Positions 53,956-63,713 of a stretch of DNA of 64,000 nucleotides are shown piece after piece (position 1 is the stretch's first letter; each line of letters begins with the position of its first letter). Origin of the DNA: Bacillus canaveralius (lineage in GTDB: Bacteria; Bacillota; Bacilli; Bacillales; Cytobacillaceae). The notes beneath the pieces are model-generated. The model worked only from the letters and a program-made list of their open reading frames with translations. It did not search any database and was not told the origin of the DNA. The stretch is taken from NCBI RefSeq assembly GCF_002860125.1, contig NZ_PGVA01000026.1, positions 93,666 to 157,665 on the forward strand, in the 5' to 3' direction. Position numbers and translations under genes: made by a program.

Positions 53956-54948
53956 CTATACATTTAACGGAAAATGACATGCTGCTTGGTGATCTACACG
54001 ATACTCATTAAGCTCAGGTTCCTCCTCTATGCATATGGCTTGTGCATAGGGACACCTGGTATGGAAACGACATCCACTAGGAGGGTTGCTAGGATTGGGC
54101 AAATCCCCTTCAAGTAATTTATGGTCTTTCCGCATAGTTGGGTCTGGTACTGGAATCGCGGAGAGAAGAGCTTCGGTATAAGGGTGGGTCGGATTCTGAA
54201 ATAGAGAATCCCTATCCGCAATTTCCACTACTCTTCCTAAATACATGACCGCAATACGATCACTGACATGCCGGACTGCAGGCAGGCCATGGGCTATAAA
54301 GATATATGTTAATTGAAAGTCTTTCTGAAGCTTTTTCAGAAGATTTAATATCTGTGCCTGAATAGATACATCTAAAGCAGATACTGGTTCATCGCACACA
54401 ATTAGTTTTGGTTTTAAGGCTAACGCCCTCGCAATGCCAATCCTTTGGCGCTGCCCTCCGCTGAATTCATGGGGATAGCGTTTTAAGTGATAATCATTTA
54501 GACCTACTACCTCAAGCATGGAAACAACTTCGTTATGAATCTCAGTTGCACTTTTTGCGCCATGAATTTTTAGTGGCTCACCAATTAATTGCTCTACCGT
54601 CATGCGGGGATTAAGGGAAGAGAATGGATCTTGAAATATCACCTGTATGTCTTTTCTTAGTTTCCGTAGCTCTTCCTTGGAGAGTGCTGTAATCTCTTGG
54701 TCCTCAAACCAGACCTTACCTTCTGTCGGTGCTAGAAGCCCCAAAAGCATTTGACCAGTAGTCGACTTCCCGCAGCCAGACTCTCCGACTATTCCTAATG
54801 TTTCCCCTTCATATACTTCAAGTTCAACTCCATCTACTGCTTTTACAAAAGAAATTTCTTTTTTGATGAATCCTTTTTGGACAGGAAAATGTTTCTTTAA
54901 CCCTTCGGTCTTTAGCAACGTCTTTTTCTTGGGCATTATTGTTGTCAT
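53956..54948 (-). CDS. Dipeptide/oligopeptide ABC importer ATPase (OppF/DppF type)
   Basis: About 330 residues. Walker A VGESGCGKSTTGQ, signature FSGGQRQRIGIARAL, Walker B LIVCDEPVSALD, and a C-terminal oligo_HPY extension with GCRFHTRCPYAQAICIEEEPEL. The four Cys there fit the iron-sulphur or zinc site of the family. An internal start at 54948 (MTTIMPKKK) is preferred because GGAG lies upstream; the longer reading overlaps the OppD gene end. It is the last gene of the peptide importer. Confidence 0.92.
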   Translation of the reverse strand: MTTIMPKKKTLLKTEGLKKHFPVQKGFIKKEISFVKAVDGVELEVYEGETLGIVGESGCGKSTTGQMLLGLLAPTEGKVWFEDQEITALSKEELRKLRKDIQVIFQDPFSSLNPRMTVEQLIGEPLKIHGAKSATEIHNEVVSMLEVVGLNDYHLKRYPHEFSGGQRQRIGIARALALKPKLIVCDEPVSALDVSIQAQILNLLKKLQKDFQLTYIFIAHGLPAVRHVSDRIAVMYLGRVVEIADRDSLFQNPTHPYTEALLSAIPVPDPTMRKDHKLLEGDLPNPSNPPSGCRFHTRCPYAQAICIEEEPELNEYRVDHQAACHFPLNV

Positions 54949-54965
54949 CTTTTTTACCACTCTCC

Positions 54966-55928
54966 TTATACATGGAAACAACGCTTCTTATGAACAGCGC
55001 TGACGGCTTCTAATGGTGGATGATCTTTACGGCATATGTCAGTAGCAAGAGGGCAGCGTGGATGAAATTTACATCCAACAGGCATTTGCAATGGATTTGG
55101 TACAGACCCTTTTATCGAACCTAATTCTTCTACTACATGATCAATTTTAGGAATAGAGCTCAATAAACCCCTTGTATAGGGATGTCTTGGATTTTTAAAT
55201 AAATCAAATACTGTAGCCTCTTCTACAACTTCGCCAGCATACATCACCACTACCCGATCAGCTACCTCAGCTACCACTCCCAAATCATGGGTAATCATAA
55301 TTATCCCTGTATTAAATTCTTTTTTTAACTTTTTGATTAATTCAAGAATTTGTGCTTGAATAGTAACATCAAGAGCGGTCGTCGGTTCGTCCGCGATTAA
55401 AAGTTTTGGATTGCATGCCAGCGCCATCGCTATCATTACTCTTTGACGCATACCACCCGAAAGTTGGTGGGGAAACCTACGCACCACCATTTGAGCATCT
55501 GGTATTCCGACGATTTCCAGCATTTCGATTGCTTTTTTTAATGCCTGTTTTTTGTCCACCTGATTATGAAGTATAATGACTTCCATTATCTGATTCCCAA
55601 TGGTGAAAACTGGATTTAATGACGTCATAGGCTCCTGGAAAATCATAGAAATATCTTTGCCCCGGAGTTTCCTAAGCTCCTTCGTTTTCATTTGGGTCAA
55701 ATCATTGCCATAAAAAATAATTTTTCCATCATATATTTTTCCTGGCGCTGGAATCAAGCCTAATATGGATAAAGATGTAATACTTTTTCCGCAGCCAGAT
55801 TCTCCTACAATTGCAACAGTCTCTCCTTCATCAACCGTAAAGGATACACCATTCACCGAAGATATAAATCCTTCATCCGTTTTAAAATGAACTTTCAAAT
55901 CCTCTACTTGTAATAATGCCGCTGACAT
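54966..55928 (-). CDS. Dipeptide/oligopeptide ABC importer ATPase (OppD/DppD type)
   Basis: 320 residues. Walker A VGESGCGKSITSL, signature LSGGMRQRVMIAMAL, Walker B LLIADEPTTALD, and a C-terminal extension with GCKFHPRCPLATDICRKDHPPLE. The pairing with OppF gives a heterodimeric ATPase. AAAAGGAGG lies before the ATG. It follows the OppC gene by 16 bp. Confidence 0.93.
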   Translation of the reverse strand: MSAALLQVEDLKVHFKTDEGFISSVNGVSFTVDEGETVAIVGESGCGKSITSLSILGLIPAPGKIYDGKIIFYGNDLTQMKTKELRKLRGKDISMIFQEPMTSLNPVFTIGNQIMEVIILHNQVDKKQALKKAIEMLEIVGIPDAQMVVRRFPHQLSGGMRQRVMIAMALACNPKLLIADEPTTALDVTIQAQILELIKKLKKEFNTGIIMITHDLGVVAEVADRVVVMYAGEVVEEATVFDLFKNPRHPYTRGLLSSIPKIDHVVEELGSIKGSVPNPLQMPVGCKFHPRCPLATDICRKDHPPLEAVSAVHKKRCFHV

Positions 55929-55944
55929 ACAATCCCTCCTTTTG

Positions 55945-56859
55945 TTAATTAGCTTTTATCTTTGGATCGAGTACATCCCGCAGCCAGTCACCTAGAAAGA
56001 TGATTCCCAATACTGTACTTGTAATTGTAAGTCCAGGAAAGGTTGCAACCCACCAGCTGGTTGCTAGATATTCCCTTCCGTCACTAAGCATTAGTCCCCA
56101 AGATACGTCTGGTGGTTGAATACCGAGGCCCAGAAAGCTTAATGATGATTCTAAGATAATAGTTGTGGCTACATTTAACGTGGCAATTACAATAAAAGAT
56201 GAGATAATATTTGGCATGATATATTTCGTTATTATATGAAAATCTTTGGCACCAACCGCTTTCGCTGAACGTACATAATCTCGTTCTTTTATACTCAACG
56301 TTTCTCCCCTGATCATTCGTGCATAAACGACCCAAGTTGTAACCCCAAGTACCAGAATGAGTGTCATCAAACTCGGACCGACAATTGCTAGGATAATGAG
56401 CATAAACAAAATGTTTGGGATTGCCAAAATAGCATCAACAACACGCATTATAAAACGATCAATGAATCCTCCGTAATATCCTGCTATAAGTCCCATCGCA
56501 AGGCCAATTATTCCTGCAAGAAAAACGGCACTGATCCCTACTAATAAGGAAACCCTTGACCCCACTATGATACGACTTAAAATATCTCTTCCTAAATTAT
56601 CGGTTCCTAGCAGATAACTTGAGTCTCCTCCTTCTGACCATGACGGGGGCAGGAGCCGTGCTGCAACGTTCGTTTGCGCAGGATCATGTGGTGTCAGAAT
56701 ATCTGCAAAAAAAGCCATAGAAACCATTATAAGAACAATGAGCATTCCTGCCATTCCTGTTTTGCTTCTCAGCAGCATTCTGATCCATCTTGATGATCCA
56801 ACGTTTCCTTTCTTTTTAGGTATGTTTATTGTAAGTTCTTTATTAGTTTCCAGATACAT
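55945..56859 (-). CDS. Dipeptide/oligopeptide ABC importer permease (OppC/DppC type)
   Basis: 304 residues. An N-terminal soluble stretch with Lys-rich KKKGNVGSS is followed by a first helix (GMAGMLIVLIMVSMAFFADIL) and the periplasmic domain HDPAQTNVAARLLPPSWSEGGDSSYLLGTDNLGRD, quoted in ends. Further helices follow with the EAA loop YVRSAKAVGAKDFHIITKYIMPN. It forms the channel with OppB. It overlaps in transcription with neighbours at 15-16 bp spacing. Confidence 0.92.
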   Translation of the reverse strand: MYLETNKELTINIPKKKGNVGSSRWIRMLLRSKTGMAGMLIVLIMVSMAFFADILTPHDPAQTNVAARLLPPSWSEGGDSSYLLGTDNLGRDILSRIIVGSRVSLLVGISAVFLAGIIGLAMGLIAGYYGGFIDRFIMRVVDAILAIPNILFMLIILAIVGPSLMTLILVLGVTTWVVYARMIRGETLSIKERDYVRSAKAVGAKDFHIITKYIMPNIISSFIVIATLNVATTIILESSLSFLGLGIQPPDVSWGLMLSDGREYLATSWWVATFPGLTITSTVLGIIFLGDWLRDVLDPKIKAN

Positions 56860-56873
56860 CCATTCATGCCCCC

Positions 56874-57788
56874 TTACTCGTATTTAATTCTTGGATCCAG
56901 GTATCTGTAAGTGAGATCGGCGAGAAGATTGCTGGCAATTACGAGTATGGCAATAACAAAAGTCGCGGCCTGTACAACTGCCATGTCACGTAAATCTACA
57001 GCTTGAACTAACAGCTGCCCCATTCCAGGCCATGAAAATACCGTTTCTGTAATGAGCGTTCCACCTATTAAGGTAGCTGTTTGCAAAGCCATAATCGTAA
57101 CAACAGGTATGAGTGCGTTTCGAAAAGCATGCTTATTAATTACAATAACCTCAAATAACCCTTTGCTTCTTGCTGTTCGAATATAATCCTGACTTAGGAT
57201 TTCGAGCATGCTAGATCGTATTAGTCTTGTCATTTCAGCGGCAATTCCTGTACCGAGCGTTATTGCCGGTAGTACAAGGTGTTTTGTCGACCCTGTTCCT
57301 GAAACCGGAAACAAATTCAGATGGACAGCTAATAAAAGAATGAGCATTATACCTAACCAAAAGCTTGGCATAGCCTTTCCAAGCACCGAGGCACTAGTAA
57401 TTAATAAATCTAATATTGAATTTCTTTTAATTGCAGATAAAATACCCAGTGGTATAGAAATAAGAGTCGCTACAATCATTGAAGCAAAAGCAAGGCTGAA
57501 ACTTGCGGGTAGACGCTCCATTACTATGTCAAACGCAGGCTGATTGTACCTAAAAGAATCTCCGAAGTCTCCTTTAATAAGATCTCCTAAATATATTAGA
57601 TATTGTTTATAGAGCGGTTCGTTTAAACCCAAACTTTCTCTCAGTTGCTCCTGTTCTTCATCAGTAGCAGTTTCAGGCAGCATCAGTGAAACCGGATCAC
57701 CAGTTACTCTGACTAAGACAAAAACAATAACAGTAATAATAAATAGCACCGGTATAATACGGAATATATTTTTTAGTAAAAACTTCAT
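56874..57788 (-). CDS. Dipeptide/oligopeptide ABC importer permease (OppB/DppB type)
   Basis: 304 residues, six helices. The first helix is IFRIIPVLFIITVIVFVLVRV; the GDPVSLMLPETATDEEQEQLRESLGLNEPLYKQYL region and the EAA loop DYIRTARSKGLFEVIVINKHAFRNALIPV are typical. GAGGAGG lies before the ATG at 57788. It follows the binding-protein gene by about 80 bp, which contains no terminator. Confidence 0.92.
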   Translation of the reverse strand: MKFLLKNIFRIIPVLFIITVIVFVLVRVTGDPVSLMLPETATDEEQEQLRESLGLNEPLYKQYLIYLGDLIKGDFGDSFRYNQPAFDIVMERLPASFSLAFASMIVATLISIPLGILSAIKRNSILDLLITSASVLGKAMPSFWLGIMLILLLAVHLNLFPVSGTGSTKHLVLPAITLGTGIAAEMTRLIRSSMLEILSQDYIRTARSKGLFEVIVINKHAFRNALIPVVTIMALQTATLIGGTLITETVFSWPGMGQLLVQAVDLRDMAVVQAATFVIAILVIASNLLADLTYRYLDPRIKYE

Positions 57789-57867
57789 GAAAGCACCTCC
57801 TCATTATGACAAGAAGGAACCGACTTCAAAGAATCCGTCAGTTCTTTTTCTTAAAACAATGCAACTA

Positions 57868-59415
57868 TTATTTCAGAGTGATATCATCCGCAATCAGCAT
57901 TTCGTCTAAACGTGGCTTAAACGAAAGCCCTTTATGAACACCATAAATCGAGTCTAATTGATAAAGGAAGATATACGGCCGGTCTTCTGCTATTATTTCC
58001 TGAGCTCGCTGGTATTGCTTTATCCTATCTTCCTTGTTCATATTGCTCATTGCTTCATTTAGCAGTTTTTCAACTTCTGGATTATTATAGTCAGTTTCTC
58101 CTTTAGCCCGTTCAAATAGCAGTCTATCCATGGCCAATGCAGCATCAAACATTGAATTGCCATAGCCAATCAGGAACATATCTTCAAAGCTCTTGCTGTT
58201 ATATTTTTCATTAAAGGAACTCCATTCCAGTAAATCAAGTTTTAGATTAATTCCTACTTCACTCAACATCGCTTGCATTAATTCAACAGATTCTTTGTCT
58301 TTAAGGTATCGACCATTTGGGGCACTTAATGTTAGTTCTAAACCGTCTTCATATCCTGCTTCTTTTAACAGTTGTTTAGCTTTTTCCGGATCGTAAAGGC
58401 TTGTATTATATAAAGATTCATTTGCACCATTATTCCCTGGTGTCACACGGGTTCTAGTTACAGTCCCGGCACCTTCCATCAAATTATCCAGAATCGCTTG
58501 TTTATCGATAGCCAGGTCAATGGCTTCACGCACTTTAGGATCAGAAGTGGGGTAGTTTTTGTCATGGCGAAGAGTAAGCATCATAACACGCTGGGTCGGA
58601 CTTTCAGCCAATGCGGTTCCCTCGTTGTCCTTGATACGGTTCCAATCGGTTGGAGGAATATTCGTCGCGATATCTACCCCTCCTGTAAGAAGTTCTGAAA
58701 CTCGGGTAGAATCTTCTGGAATAGCACGGAAAATTAATTTCTCCCACTTTGGTTTTTCAGCAAAATAATCAGGATTGGACTCCAATACAACCCGGTCATC
58801 TTTTTTCCACTCTACGAATTTGTAAGGTCCAGTCCCCACCGGTTTTTCAAGGAAAGTTTCCCAGCCTTCTTCCTGAATATATTGAGAAGGCAGTATTCCG
58901 GAACCAAGACGAGAAAGACGATTCAACATTGCCGGTTCAGGCGTTTCTGTAATAATGGAAAATTCATAATCGCTGATGATTTTTACTTCCTTAATTTGTT
59001 TATAGTTACCATACTCCAGAAGGGTATTGTCCTTTGCGACACGTTCGAGAGTAAACTTTACGTCTTCTGCTGTAAAATCCTCGCCATTATGGAACTTAAC
59101 TCCTTCACGTAATTTAAAATTCCAAGTTGTATTATCGATATTTTCCCATGACTCTGCTAAATCGGGAGCAAATTCACCGTTTTCTGCTGTTTTAACAAGA
59201 TAGTTAAATAGATTGATATGAATCGCTTCAGTAGAAGTATTATTGTGGTCATGGATATCAAACGTAACCATATCAGATCCAGTTGCGATCGTCAGAGTTT
59301 TGTCTTTCTTTACTGCAGCCTTTTCGTCTCGCGAGCTGCTAGAAGAGTCGGAGCTGCAGGCAGCAAGACTCAATATAAGGACCCACATTGTCAGTACAAC
59401 AATAAGCTTTTTCAT
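57868..59415 (-). CDS. Peptide ABC importer substrate-binding lipoprotein (DppA/OppA type)
   Basis: 515 residues with lipobox LILSLAACSS (Cys20), then a Ser/Lys-rich linker. SBP_bac_5 family features include LAESWENIDNTTWNFKLREGVKFHNGEDFTAEDVKFTLERV near 85-125, quoted by its ends, and the later RLGSGILPSQYIQEEGWETFLEKPVGTGPY. It delivers peptides or peptide-like compounds to OppBC. Being next to M20 hydrolases, the substrate may be N-acyl amino acids or dipeptides. GGGGG before the ATG. Confidence 0.92.
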   Translation of the reverse strand: MKKLIVVLTMWVLILSLAACSSDSSSSSRDEKAAVKKDKTLTIATGSDMVTFDIHDHNNTSTEAIHINLFNYLVKTAENGEFAPDLAESWENIDNTTWNFKLREGVKFHNGEDFTAEDVKFTLERVAKDNTLLEYGNYKQIKEVKIISDYEFSIITETPEPAMLNRLSRLGSGILPSQYIQEEGWETFLEKPVGTGPYKFVEWKKDDRVVLESNPDYFAEKPKWEKLIFRAIPEDSTRVSELLTGGVDIATNIPPTDWNRIKDNEGTALAESPTQRVMMLTLRHDKNYPTSDPKVREAIDLAIDKQAILDNLMEGAGTVTRTRVTPGNNGANESLYNTSLYDPEKAKQLLKEAGYEDGLELTLSAPNGRYLKDKESVELMQAMLSEVGINLKLDLLEWSSFNEKYNSKSFEDMFLIGYGNSMFDAALAMDRLLFERAKGETDYNNPEVEKLLNEAMSNMNKEDRIKQYQRAQEIIAEDRPYIFLYQLDSIYGVHKGLSFKPRLDEMLIADDITLK

Positions 59416-59447
59416 CGTTTTCCCCCTAATAATTTATTGAACGCAAA

Positions 59448-60629
59448 TTAACGGTTTAAATAGTTTAATGCCAATTGTGCCAGCATAGCCGAGCCATAGG
59501 GCAGAGCTTTCTCATCGATATCGAACTTTGGATGATGCCCTGGGTACCTTACGATTTTGTCACTGCCGACTCCTAGACGGAAAAATACAGCAGGGATCAG
59601 CTCTGTATAAAAGCTAAAATCTTCTCCACCCATAGCGGGCTTTACTTTTTTATAGTGTTTTTCTCCTAATACTTGATCCGCTGTGAAAGCAGCAAGTTCC
59701 GTCATTTGTTCGTCATTTAGAATCGATGGATATTTGAATTGGAAATCGAAATCATAGCTTGCTCCATATGCTTCTGTTACACCTTTAATAATTTTTTCCA
59801 TTTTTCCCGGTATACGTTTTCTCAGTTCAGGGTTTAATGTCCTTGCAGTACCAGTCATTTCAACCCGAGGTGCAATGACATTACTGGCCGTTCCTCCGTG
59901 AATGGATCCAACGGTAATGACAATTGGATCGGTGGGATCGACCTGCCGGCTTGAAATATGCTGCAATGCCGAAAGAAGTTGTCCGGCTACGGCAATTGAA
60001 TCAACCGACATATGTGGATGTGCTGCATGCCCACCTTGTCCAATAACAGCCAGCGAGAAAAAGTCCGCCGCACCACATCCAACGGGTTCACTTGAAAGAG
60101 TAATATTTCCTATACCAATACCAGTGTTAACATGCAAGCCTGCAATTGCTGATACTTCAGGGTTTTGAAGCACTCCCGCTTCAATCATCGCTTGAGCTCC
60201 TCCACCGTCTTCTTCCGCCGGTTGAAAAACAAATTTAACATTGCCCTTTTTAATTCCTTGATCTGAAAGAAGTTTCGCTACTCCCATTAGGATGGCGGTG
60301 TGAGCATCATGTCCGCAGGCATGGCATTTGCCTTCATTTTTAGAACAATACTCTGTATCCTTTTCATCAAAAATAGGAAGGGCATCAATATCAGCTCTTA
60401 AAGCTATTGTTGGTCCATCTGTGTTTCCTCTTAAAAGGCCAATAACACCGGTTCCTGCAACGTTTCTTTTCACTTCAAGATTCAACGATTCTAAAAAGTC
60501 GGCAACTAGAGCTGATGTCCTGTTCTCCTCAAATCCTAATTCTGGATATTGGTGAAAATCTCGTCTCCAGGCAATCAATTCTGATTCCAACTTCTTAGCT
60601 TCTTCTAAAAGAGAGATCTGGCCTTTCAT
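59448..60629 (-). CDS. M20D amidohydrolase (N-acyl-amino-acid / hippurate hydrolase type)
   Basis: 393 residues. N-terminal AWRRDFHQYPELGFEENRTSALVADFL, then LRADIDALPI, KCHACGHDAHTAILMG with the Cys/His metal site, FQPAEEDGGGAQAMIEAGVL, and GGEDFSFYTELIPAVFFRLG near the end, are complete M20D motifs. It probably removes an acyl group from an imported acyl-amino acid. GGAGG lies 8 nt before the ATG. It follows the dipeptidase gene by 11 bp and precedes the peptide binding protein, so it is part of the import operon. Confidence 0.9.
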   Translation of the reverse strand: MKGQISLLEEAKKLESELIAWRRDFHQYPELGFEENRTSALVADFLESLNLEVKRNVAGTGVIGLLRGNTDGPTIALRADIDALPIFDEKDTEYCSKNEGKCHACGHDAHTAILMGVAKLLSDQGIKKGNVKFVFQPAEEDGGGAQAMIEAGVLQNPEVSAIAGLHVNTGIGIGNITLSSEPVGCGAADFFSLAVIGQGGHAAHPHMSVDSIAVAGQLLSALQHISSRQVDPTDPIVITVGSIHGGTASNVIAPRVEMTGTARTLNPELRKRIPGKMEKIIKGVTEAYGASYDFDFQFKYPSILNDEQMTELAAFTADQVLGEKHYKKVKPAMGGEDFSFYTELIPAVFFRLGVGSDKIVRYPGHHPKFDIDEKALPYGSAMLAQLALNYLNR

Positions 60630-60640
60630 TAATAGCCTCC

Positions 60641-61987
60641 TTATCTATTCGCATAGTCATCTATTACTGTGGATATTAATTTGATACCTTCGATAAAATC
60701 CTCTATGAAAATATTTTCATTTGGAGCATGATTATTAGATTCGAAATGGCCTACTCCTACAGATACAGAAGGAATGCCGTATTTTTGGCAGAGAATGTAC
60801 ATTGGCCCTGTGCCTGGTGACATAGGCATTACTGTTGGATCCATTCCGGTCAGTTCTTTTGAGGATTTAATAATACTTTCAGCAAGTGGATTCTTAAGTG
60901 GTGTTTTGGCTGGCTTTTCCAGTCCCATTTCGATTATTTCAATATCTTGGTGGCCGTGTTTATCCAGATGTTTTCTAAGCAAGCTGACTATTTTATGTGG
61001 ATCCTGGTTAGGAACAAGTCTAAAATCCAATTTTACTCTTGCTTCTGAAGGCAGAACGGTTTTTGAACCTTCCCCTGTGTATCCTGAAGTAATTCCGCAA
61101 ATGTTGCATGTTGGATGAAAAATTAGCCGCTCTTTCAGCTGATTTCCCTTTACATCCAGTAGAAACGAATTCAATTCAAGGCCAGCTAACATTTCTTCTT
61201 CACTATAGATTAATTGTTGGATAGCAACATTCTCCTCCTCAGTAAGATTAAGTACGTCATCGTAAAATCCTTCAATTTTCACGTGTTCAAATTGATCCTT
61301 TATTGAATTTAAAGCCCATAACAATTTCCAGGCTGGATTCTCAATAACAGCAGCATTAGCTGAATGCATGTCCGTATTGGCTCCTTTGCAAACAAGTTCG
61401 ACATAGGCCATCCCTTTCACACCAAGGCTAATCTGTTGCCTTCCGTCAGCATTCCGATAGCCAAATTCCCAAATACAACCATCAGCTTTTATTAGGTCTT
61501 GATGGACTTCGCTGAACTCTTCCAAATGAATACTTCCAATTTCTTCTTCTCCCTCCACGATAAATTTAACTGTGAGAGGTAGTTCCTTCCTAACTTGCTG
61601 ATAGGCATGTACAGCTGCTAGTCTCGCGACTAGATTACCTTTGTTATCAGCAACTCCTCGCGCAAACATTTTTCCGCCATCGATCACACCTTCAAATGCG
61701 GGGTAATCCCAAAGGTCGTTTGGATCTTCAGGTTGGACGTCGTAATGATTGTAAAAAGACAGTGTTTTGGAAATTTTTCCATTTATCTTCCCATATACCA
61801 CAGGAAAACCAGATGTCTGAACAAGTTTTGTCTCACCGTTCAGTTCTTTCAAGTAGCTGATCACTTTATTCGCTGCTTCTTCCATTCCTCTATTTTGGGC
61901 TGCAACGCTAGGTATTTGACATAGCTCACGAAGCCATTGAATATAAACTTCTTTGTTCTCGTCTATGTAACTGTATATATCCTGCAC
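60641..61987 (-). CDS. M20 dipeptidase (ArgE/CNDP-like)
   Basis: 448 residues. Motifs SFYNHYDVQPEDPNDLWDYPAFEG (His-Tyr-Asp-Val metal site), ARGVADNKGNLVARL (bridging Asp), FIVEGEEEIGS (Glu-Glu), and the dimer domain with DMHSANAAVIENPAWKLLWAL, are those of carnosinase-like M20 dipeptidases. The GTG at 61987 follows GGGGGG. It is the first gene of the seven-gene import operon and has the shared CATTTAAGGAA motif about 30 bp upstream. Confidence 0.9.
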   Translation of the reverse strand: MQDIYSYIDENKEVYIQWLRELCQIPSVAAQNRGMEEAANKVISYLKELNGETKLVQTSGFPVVYGKINGKISKTLSFYNHYDVQPEDPNDLWDYPAFEGVIDGGKMFARGVADNKGNLVARLAAVHAYQQVRKELPLTVKFIVEGEEEIGSIHLEEFSEVHQDLIKADGCIWEFGYRNADGRQQISLGVKGMAYVELVCKGANTDMHSANAAVIENPAWKLLWALNSIKDQFEHVKIEGFYDDVLNLTEEENVAIQQLIYSEEEMLAGLELNSFLLDVKGNQLKERLIFHPTCNICGITSGYTGEGSKTVLPSEARVKLDFRLVPNQDPHKIVSLLRKHLDKHGHQDIEIIEMGLEKPAKTPLKNPLAESIIKSSKELTGMDPTVMPMSPGTGPMYILCQKYGIPSVSVGVGHFESNNHAPNENIFIEDFIEGIKLISTVIDDYANR

Positions 61988-62017
61988 TTTGAGACCCCCC
62001 GTTTGTTTTCGGTAATA

Positions 62018-62028
62018 TTCCTTAAATG
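62018..62028. promoter_or_regulatory. Shared motif upstream of the peptide-import operon
   Basis: TTCCTTAAATG, whose reverse complement CATTTAAGGAA is identical to 52360-52370 before abgT. A related TTCTTAATAA lies 10 bp further. Candidate operator for a common regulator. Confidence 0.4.
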
Positions 62029-62180
62029 TTCCATAAATTTCTTAATAACCACTATAATTTTATTCGAATATTTTGTCAATTATATATTTGCAAAAAAATA
62101 AAAATATTCTAATATATTTGATTATTATTATTTGTTATGTTAAATAGAATTTATGCTGTAAGTATGCTAGGAGGATGAAT

Positions 62181-63237
62181 ATGTCAAGAATTGTTCAATT
62201 TTTAAAAGAGCATCAGCACGAAATGATTAATGATCTTATAAATTTGTAAAAGCAGAGTCTCCCTCTGGAGAAAAAGAATTAGTAGATCAATGCGGACAAG
62301 TATTAGAAAATATATTTTGGAGCGACTCGGCATAAAACCGCAACGTTTTCGGCAAAAGGAACGTGGAGATCATTTATTGTTTACCATAGGAACAGGCAAT
62401 ACAAGAGTGATAATTATCGGCCATTTTAATACAGTTTGGGATAAAGGCCGACTTCCACTTTTAATTGAGGAAGGCAAGTTTTATGGACCCGGTGTTTTAG
62501 ACATGAAGAGCGGCATAATCCAATCTATTTGGGCAGTCAAAGCTTTTCTTGCACTCGGTTACCGGCTGGAATTTGAAATCGCCTTTCTCTGCACTTCTGA
62601 TGAAGAAGTTGGAAGCCAGACTTCGAGAAAATTAATTGAACAAGAAGCAAAAAAGAGCAGTATGGTTTTTATTACGGAACCACCTGTTGCAAAAACCGGA
62701 GCTTTAAAAACGGCAAGGAAAGGAGTAGGAATCTATCAACTAAAAGTTAAAGGAGTCAGCGCTCATGCTGGAAATCATCATCAAGCTGGAACAAGTGCGA
62801 TAAAAGAAATGGCTTATCAAATTATAAGACTTGAAGAATTAACCGATTATGCACTCGGAACAACTGTAAATGTCGGAGTCGTTACTGGATGGACACGCAG
62901 CAATGTCGTGCCTGAGGAAGCTGAGGCTATGATTGATTTCCGGGTAGAAACAATGGTAGAAGCAGAACGCATGGTGAAATTCATAGAGAATCTTACACCA
63001 ATGATGGATGGTACTGAAATTGAAATCGAGGGAGAAATAAATCGCCCTCCAATGGAAAGAACAAATAAGACAGAAAAGCTATTTAACAAAGCACAAGAAG
63101 CAGCAGCCGAAATAGGTATTAATCTCGCAGAGACCCATGCTGGCGGTGCTAGTGACGGAAACTATACAGCAAGCATCGGAATTCCTACACTTGATGGTCT
63201 TGGTGGTCTAGGTGAATATATACCTATAGAAGAATAA
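62181..63237 (+). pseudogene. M20 carboxypeptidase G2-like gene, decayed
   Basis: The start at 62181 (MSRIVQFLKEHQHEM) has TAGGAGG upstream, but the frame breaks at about 62247 (NL then a stop), continues in a second frame (FVKAESPSGEKELVDQCGQVLEN) and shifts again near 62320 to the long frame ending at 63237. The long part has PGVLDMKSGI and CTSDEEVGSQ, but the first metal motif reads GHFNTVWDKG where H-x-D-T is expected, so the catalytic Asp is Asn. The end, TLDGLGGLGEYIPIEE, lacks the GGGAHS-type His motif, as if about 10 residues were deleted. It cannot be active. Confidence 0.8.
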
Positions 63238-63672
63238 CTATCTCAGAGAAAATGTATTTTAGAATATTTTTCTCTTACTAAAATCTGGGCCAATTGTTAA
63301 TATTATTCATTCTGCAACATTGTTAATTCCAATATACAATAGGAGTCTTAATGAGATCACCAATATGATTTCTTTGTAAATATTACATATTCGTATTGAA
63401 AAAACTTTTTTTATCTTAGCACCTTTTGTTTATTATTCAGACCAAGACTTATTTTTATTATCAACCTACTTACAGATTTTGTAATAGTTAAAAGGCTAGG
63501 GTTTGTATAGGCAGAGTCATCCTTTCCTCAAATTCTACTGTCTTTATTTGGTGTGCAGAATTCCACTCATTAATATAGTTTAAATCATTCAGAGTCTTGA
63601 TTTTCATGTCTCCTATACGATCATTTAATATAAACATTGAACCTGCTGTTTGAATAAGTTAACGAAAAACCT
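63238..63672. other. Gap with one possible short reading
   Basis: On the minus strand 63488-63637 an open stretch reads MFILNDRIGDMKIKTLNDLN and ends ERMTLPIQTLAF (about 49 codons). It looks protein-like and AGGTT lies before it, but no family is recognised, and it may be a fragment. The remainder is AT-rich without features. Confidence 0.3.
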
Positions 63673-63708
63673 TCGCAAAAAAAGGCTACCGCGACCGCAG
63701 TAACCTTT
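63673..63708 (-). terminator. Terminator after the kinase fragment
   Basis: AAAGGTTAC and GTAGCCTTT (minus strand, with one G-U pair) flank a 10-nt loop, followed by seven T. Confidence 0.8.
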
Positions 63709-63713
63709 CCCGT

